Translations under genes and position numbers: made by a program
Shown: in pieces, positions 62,342-64,000 of the stretch
Numbering within the stretch: position 1 is the stretch's first letter
Layout: every line of letters starts with the position of its first letter
DNA from: JAJEBT01 sp965221485
GTDB taxonomy: Bacteria; Pseudomonadota; Alphaproteobacteria; MPNO01; UBA830
Length of the DNA stretch: 64,000 bases
NCBI GenBank assembly: GCA_965221485.1
Contig: OZ244893.1
Span: 2,852,001-2,916,000 of the forward strand
Direction of reading: 5' to 3'
Notes under the pieces: model-generated
Databases searched by the model: none
What the model saw: the letters and a program-made list of their open reading frames with translations, nothing else
What the model was told of the DNA's origin: nothing

Positions 62342-64000
62342 ATGGTGGCCTCGATCGGCGCGGTCGCAGCTCCCGCCCAGGGCGCGTCCTACTACGAGCG
62401 CGACGGCTATTACGCGAAGGATGATCCGGACCACCGCGCCGCCAGTGCCTGGACGGGACGCGGCGCCGGCGATCTCGGGCTGAAGGGTGCCGTCGATCCC
62501 GACAGCTTCCGCTCCGTCCTCGAGGGGATTGTTCCCGACGGATCGGGACAGCGGCTCGGTCGCCGCGGCAAGGACGGCACCATCGAGCACCGCCCGGGAC
62601 GGGACCTCACCCTGTCGGCCCCGAAATCAGTCTCCGTCATGGCGCTGGTGGGCGGGGATGAACGGATCCGGGACGCCCATGACCGCGCCGTCGCACGCAC
62701 CCTTGGTTGGGTCGAGCGCAATGCCATCGAGACCCGCATGAGGGATCCCGAAACCGGAAAAATGGTTCGCGCCGGCAACCAGAAAATGGTGGCCGCCACA
62801 TTCCGTCACGACACGTCGCGCAATCTTGATCCCCAGCTCCACACCCATTCCGTGATTGCCAACATGGTCCGGGGACCGGACGGAAAATGGCGGACCATGG
62901 CCAACGAGGCCCTCTACGAGGCCAAGATGACCATCGGTGCCCTCTATCGGGGCGAACTCGCGCGCGAACTGGGCGCACTCGGCTACCGGATTGAGAAGAC
63001 CCATGCCGATGGCCGCTTCGAGATTGCCGGTGTGCCTCAGACCGTGATCGAGGCCTTCTCGACCCGGCGCGCGGACATCAAGGCGGCAATGGAGGAACGC
63101 GGTCTCGGCAACTCAGCGGAAAACCCGGCGCTCGCGGCCCGCGCGGCGCTCATGACCCGGGCCACCAAGCGCGAGGTCGACCGTGATGAGCTCCGCGACA
63201 CCTGGGGAAAACAGGCCGAAGCCCTCGGCTTCGATGCGAAAACACTTGTTCCTGAGGAGAAGAGTCTTGGTGCTAACGGGCAGGGCGTATCCGGAGGCAT
63301 CTCGGTTCCGGGAGCCAACACGGAGGCCGGCGGGCCTTCGCCGGAAGCGAAAGTAGGCCGCACGAACCCACGGGAACAGGAACAGGCCCGGGAAGCCGTC
63401 GCCTGGGCGGTCGATCATCTCTCCGAGCGCGAGGCCGTGTTCGGCCGCGGGCGCCTGATCGCGGCCGCCGTCTCCTGGAGACCGGGCGCCGCCACGATTG
63501 CGGCGATCGAAACCGAAATCGACCGTCTGAAAACCGGCGGCACCCTCCACGCCGCGACCATTCCGGGGAAGAGCGGGTGGCTCACGACCGATCGCGCCGT
63601 GGCCGACGAGCGGGAGACCATCAGCCTCATGAAGGCCGGGCAGGGACGCAGCGCTGCACCGATGCGCGGGCGCGCCGTCGACAAGGCGCTCCGCAAGGGC
63701 CCCCTCGGTCAGGGTCAGCGCGATGCCGTGAAGCTCATTCTCTCCTCCCGGGACCGTGTCGTCGGCGTGCAGGGCTATGCCGGCACCGGCAAGACCACAA
63801 TGCTGAACCGGGCCCACGCCCTTCTCGAAAAGCGCGGTTACCGGACGATCGGGCTCGCACCATCCGCCACCGCGGCGCAGAACCTGGAGGCCGAATCCGG
63901 GATCCGGAGCGAAACCCTGCAGCGCTTCCTCGCCCGTAACGCCGGGATTGCAGAAGGCCGCCTCACGAAAAAGGGCGAAAAGGAGATGCGTGCCTCCTTC
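62342..64000 (+). CDS. traI: TraI, MobF relaxase-helicase (C-terminus beyond right edge)
   Basis: TraI nicks the transfer origin, stays bound to the 5' end and unwinds the strand. The first 553 residues are present. Tyrosines at 17/18 and 23/24 (GASYYERDGYYAKDD) form the MobF double tyrosine pair, and the metal-binding three-histidine motif is RHDTSRNLDPQLHTHSV (about 155-171). The helicase part begins near 455 with Walker A VQGYAGTGKTTMLNRA (about 475-490). The gene starts one base after the traD stop. The helicase remainder runs beyond the window. Confidence 0.93.
   Translation, partial: MVASIGAVAAPAQGASYYERDGYYAKDDPDHRAASAWTGRGAGDLGLKGAVDPDSFRSVLEGIVPDGSGQRLGRRGKDGTIEHRPGRDLTLSAPKSVSVMALVGGDERIRDAHDRAVARTLGWVERNAIETRMRDPETGKMVRAGNQKMVAATFRHDTSRNLDPQLHTHSVIANMVRGPDGKWRTMANEALYEAKMTIGALYRGELARELGALGYRIEKTHADGRFEIAGVPQTVIEAFSTRRADIKAAMEERGLGNSAENPALAARAALMTRATKREVDRDELRDTWGKQAEALGFDAKTLVPEEKSLGANGQGVSGGISVPGANTEAGGPSPEAKVGRTNPREQEQAREAVAWAVDHLSEREAVFGRGRLIAAAVSWRPGAATIAAIETEIDRLKTGGTLHAATIPGKSGWLTTDRAVADERETISLMKAGQGRSAAPMRGRAVDKALRKGPLGQGQRDAVKLILSSRDRVVGVQGYAGTGKTTMLNRAHALLEKRGYRTIGLAPSATAAQNLEAESGIRSETLQRFLARNAGIAEGRLTKKGEKEMRASF

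Overview
The window is high-GC DNA whose gene content fits an alphaproteobacterial integrative and conjugative element or conjugative plasmid. The evidence is a complete F-type mating-pair-formation operon ending in a TraD coupling protein and a MobF relaxase, a block of element-maintenance genes (SSB, Toprim protein, DUF2493, MoxR ATPase plus VWA protein), a tyrosine integrase beside a tRNA-Met attachment site, and a large load of anti-phage genes. The host assignment is an inference from gene order and base composition only.

Left part, 1-14.2 kb, minus strand: a class 1 DISARM locus in the order drmD, drmMI, drmA, drmB (drmB runs off the left edge; drmC is expected beyond it). A two-gene HTH-antitoxin/PIN-toxin cassette with its own likely promoter sits between drmMI and drmA. 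A small ribbon-helix-helix-like gene precedes drmD, and two inverted repeats sharing GTATGC half-sites lie upstream of it, so it is the likely local regulator.

14.6-23.0 kb, mostly minus strand: maintenance genes. In order along the window these are a DUF2493 protein, a Toprim primase-like protein, a 44-residue protein, SSB, a small protein, a VWA protein, an unknown conserved protein and a MoxR-type ATPase. Three of them end in their own hairpin terminators. One AT-richer gene on the plus strand (18.6-19.5 kb) encodes an unknown membrane-anchored protein.

23.4-26.6 kb: the attachment region. The 3' 45 nt of a tRNA-Met(CAT) gene with its terminator is followed by a full tyrosine integrase, a RelE/HigA-type toxin-antitoxin pair whose toxin carries an in-frame stop, and a second, 5'-truncated integrase copy in direct repeat.

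26.6-41.0 kb: a second defence island. It holds an AbiTii-like gene, a subtilase/AAA pair resembling IetAS, decayed IS630 and XRE genes, a ParB-like protein, a fused nuclease/N6-adenine methyltransferase (type ISP/IIG-like), and a RloC-like zinc-hook ATPase that converges on it.

41.2-64 kb: a LexA/CI-like repressor diverging from a regulator gene with a nested HTH product, then the transfer operon: pilin-like gene, traL, E, K, B, V, C, two small genes, trbI, trhF, traW, U, trbC, traN, F, H, G, D and I (traI truncated by the right edge). Most genes overlap by 4 nt, implying one translationally coupled unit. The element therefore combines self-transfer, likely damage-responsive control and at least four defence modules.
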